From the NCBI GenBank assembly GCA_023261345.1, contig JAHFPE010000033.1:1-7399 (forward strand): a stretch of DNA of 7,399 nt, given 5' to 3'. Of the stretch, positions 5,785 through 7,399 are shown in pieces. This stretch comes from Candidatus Woesearchaeota archaeon (GTDB taxonomy: Archaea > Nanobdellota > Nanobdellia > Woesearchaeales > ARS49). Both the position numbers and the translations under genes were made by a program. The stretch's first letter is position 1, and the number at the start of each line of letters is the position of its first letter. The notes under the pieces were generated by a model. It was not told where the DNA came from and searched no databases. It saw nothing but the letters and a program-made list of their open reading frames with translations.

Positions 5785-6441
5785 ATGGAACAGCAGCATA
5801 AATGGACTGTTAATCCTCCGTTTACCTTTCGTAGAGAAGTGCTAAGAAAGATTGTTCATTTGTTTGGTCTTGTTTACATTCTTATTTTTTGGTATTTTGC
5901 AAGATCAGGAAACTCCTCAAAAGGAATTCTTGTTCTCACATCTTTTCTTGTGATGGCGTTGTTGCTTGAGCAGTGTCGTATTGAAAAACCAACCATTCCT
6001 GTACTTCGCAGTATTTGGCGAGTGCTCAAGCGTCCTTCTGAATACCGTAGACTTGGTGCAGAAGCATTTCTTCTTCTTGGTGTAATTATTGCATTTTCTG
6101 CATTTGACATTCGTGCAGCAACTGCAGCAATAGGAATGGAATTATTTGGTGATGCGTCTGCTGCCCTCATGCTTTATGCGCAAGGAAGAAAGATTTATCG
6201 ATATAGAACTCTTAAGGCAAGTGTTGTTGAATGGATTGTAAATGTAATTATCGGCTGGTTTTTTTTGCGAACAAGTGCGTGGTGGATTACTGGAGATTTT
6301 GGCGCGCCCTTGTTGATTCCCATATTCATAACCGCTACTACAGCAGTTCTTGTTGAAACATTCACCTATGATATCGACGACAATCTGGCTGTTCCGATAC
6401 TTGCTGGACTTGCTGCTCATGTGGCCTTGATGATTTATTAA
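5785..6441 (+). CDS. SEC59/DGK1/VTE5-family membrane kinase (dolichol or lipid kinase-like)
   Basis: This is a 218-residue, strongly hydrophobic protein with about six or seven membrane segments, roughly at 24-40, 47-62, 91-107, 111-129, 147-162, 173-193 and 203-218. Three family marks are present: RKIVHL (21-26), resembling the N-terminal R-K-x-x-H-L of dolichol kinases; FGDASAALM (121-129), matching the conserved G-D-x-x-A-A/S motif; and DIDDNLAVPI (196-205), matching the D-N-x-x-x-P-I motif before the last helix. KASVVEW (144-150) sits where the K-S-x-E-G motif is expected. Known members use CTP to phosphorylate dolichol, phytol or diacylglycerol in membranes. An archaeal member may act on polyprenol or geranylgeraniol, but the substrate cannot be read from sequence. 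The ATG at 5785 is chosen from the upstream TATA box, giving a leaderless start. truD follows after 34 nt with its own box. Family assignment is good; the specific reaction is uncertain. Confidence 0.82.
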   Translation: MEQQHKWTVNPPFTFRREVLRKIVHLFGLVYILIFWYFARSGNSSKGILVLTSFLVMALLLEQCRIEKPTIPVLRSIWRVLKRPSEYRRLGAEAFLLLGVIIAFSAFDIRAATAAIGMELFGDASAALMLYAQGRKIYRYRTLKASVVEWIVNVIIGWFFLRTSAWWITGDFGAPLLIPIFITATTAVLVETFTYDIDDNLAVPILAGLAAHVALMIY

Positions 6442-6443
6442 TT

Positions 6444-6453
6444 AAGTTTAAAA
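6444..6453 (+). promoter_or_regulatory. TATA-like box of truD
   Basis: AAGTTTAAAA lies just after the kinase stop codon and is centred about 27 nt before the ATG at 6476. This predicts an independent, leaderless truD transcript, although read-through from the kinase gene is also possible. There is no ribosome binding site near the ATG. Confidence 0.5.
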
Positions 6454-6475
6454 CGCTCTTGTGCATTTTCATAGT

Positions 6476-7399
6476 ATGCAGCTCAAAGTTATTCCTGAAG
6501 ATTTCATTGTTGAAGAACTTCAATTTGTTGAATCGCTCATCAAAGCCAATCCTGCTGAAAAGAGCGCACGGTTCACATATTTTCTTCTCACAAAAAGAAA
6601 TCGTACTACGCTCGAATGTATTTATGAATTAAGTGAACGGTTGCGCATTTCTCCTAAAAGTTTTGGAATTGCCGGACTAAAGGATAAGTGTGCAATAACA
6701 ACGCAAGCGTTCAGCGTGAAGGACATTTCTCCGGACGCATTAGCGAGGATAACCATGCGAGATGTTCATCTCGAAGTTCTCGGAAAAGGAACAAAGGAAA
6801 TTTATCGCGGTCAGCACGCCGGAAACTCGTTTTGTATTACTGTACGAGATATCACGAAAGTTCCTCTACAGGATTGTCGATTCGTGAATCTTTTTGGTGA
6901 GCAAAGATTCAGTACTAAGAATGTGACAATTGGCAAATTCCTTGTAAAAAGGCAGTGGAAAGATGCTGCATTCTCATGTGATGCAATAAGTGTTAAGGAA
7001 TATCTTCATTACAACCCAACTGATTTCATTGGAAGTATTCGGACAGTTGATATCAAAATTCTTCAACTATACGTTCAGAGTTATTCGTCGTTTCTTTGGA
7101 ACACTGCCGCACAATTACACGTCAAGAGAAATCACGTATCTGGAGAAAATAATTCAGAAAATTCACTTTCGTTGCCAGGGTTTGCGATGGAGCATGAATG
7201 TTGTATTGATGAAGTGATGCAGCACGACAAAGTGAACGCTAGTGATTTTTTGATTCGAGAAATTCCTGAAGTAAGCTGCGAAGGAGCTGACCGTACAGTG
7301 AAAATTGATGTGCAAAATCTTACGATTGGCGCTCTTGAAGATGACGAACTTCACGTTGGTAAAAAAAAGATTGTAGTGAAATTTATCCTTCCTCCTGGT
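6476..7399 (+). CDS. truD: tRNA pseudouridine synthase D (TruD), C-terminus cut by window edge
   Basis: The frame is open from the ATG at 6476 to the window end, 308 residues. TruD converts a uridine in tRNA (U13 in the bacterial enzyme) to pseudouridine. The signature FGIAGLKDKCAITTQ (63-77) carries the catalytic aspartate at D70. NLFGEQRFS (138-146) matches the conserved N-Y/L-F-G-x-Q-R-F motif. SYSSFLWNTAAQL (202-214) matches the Q-S-y-L-F/W-N region, and SCEGADRTVKI (267-277) and FILPPG (303-308) match the C-terminal blocks. LPPG normally lies very near the end, so perhaps 10-20 residues are missing. That gives about 320-330 residues, short for archaeal TruD. The shortening lies between the QRF and QSY motifs, where the insertion domain is reduced to a few helices. 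The active site appears intact. A TATA-like box upstream supports this start. Confidence 0.92.
   Translation, partial: MQLKVIPEDFIVEELQFVESLIKANPAEKSARFTYFLLTKRNRTTLECIYELSERLRISPKSFGIAGLKDKCAITTQAFSVKDISPDALARITMRDVHLEVLGKGTKEIYRGQHAGNSFCITVRDITKVPLQDCRFVNLFGEQRFSTKNVTIGKFLVKRQWKDAAFSCDAISVKEYLHYNPTDFIGSIRTVDIKILQLYVQSYSSFLWNTAAQLHVKRNHVSGENNSENSLSLPGFAMEHECCIDEVMQHDKVNASDFLIREIPEVSCEGADRTVKIDVQNLTIGALEDDELHVGKKKIVVKFILPPG

Overview
The window looks archaeal. The evidence is an archaeal-style tRNA gene interrupted at position 37/38 and lacking an encoded CCA, A/T-rich TATA-type boxes placed about 25 nt before start codons (implying leaderless mRNAs), a GGTG-type ribosome binding site, a TruD pseudouridine synthase, and a SEC59/DGK1-type membrane kinase. 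The TruD is unusually compact, which hints at a reduced-genome lineage such as DPANN. That placement is a guess: no marker here fixes the phylum.

Layout. (1) 1-5070, minus strand: three tightly packed genes read right to left. They encode a 742-residue coiled-coil protein, a soluble 580-residue protein of no family I recognise (its start overlaps the stop of the first gene by 8 nt), and, 16 nt further on, an SNF2-type helicase/translocase that runs off the left edge. The spacing argues for one operon. (2) 5071-5544: no credible gene. It holds tandem imperfect repeats whose units end in copies of the 3' end of the neighbouring tRNA, plus small GC-rich hairpins. (3) 5545-5666, minus strand: tRNA-Arg(CCU) with a 45-nt intron. 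(4) 5755-7399, plus strand: two probable housekeeping genes, a polyprenol/lipid kinase-like membrane protein and truD (cut by the right edge), each with its own TATA-like box.

Interpretation. Conserved genes lie on the 5' side of the tRNA. The unrecognised three-gene cassette lies on its 3' side, separated from it by repeated tRNA 3'-end fragments. This is the usual arrangement of a genomic island inserted at a tRNA 3' end, with the fragments as possible attachment-site scars. No integrase is visible here, so mobility is an inference. The cassette (coiled-coil scaffold, helical partner, SNF2 motor with an altered Walker A) is the best candidate for an undescribed system. A DNA-remodelling or defence role is plausible but not shown by the sequence.
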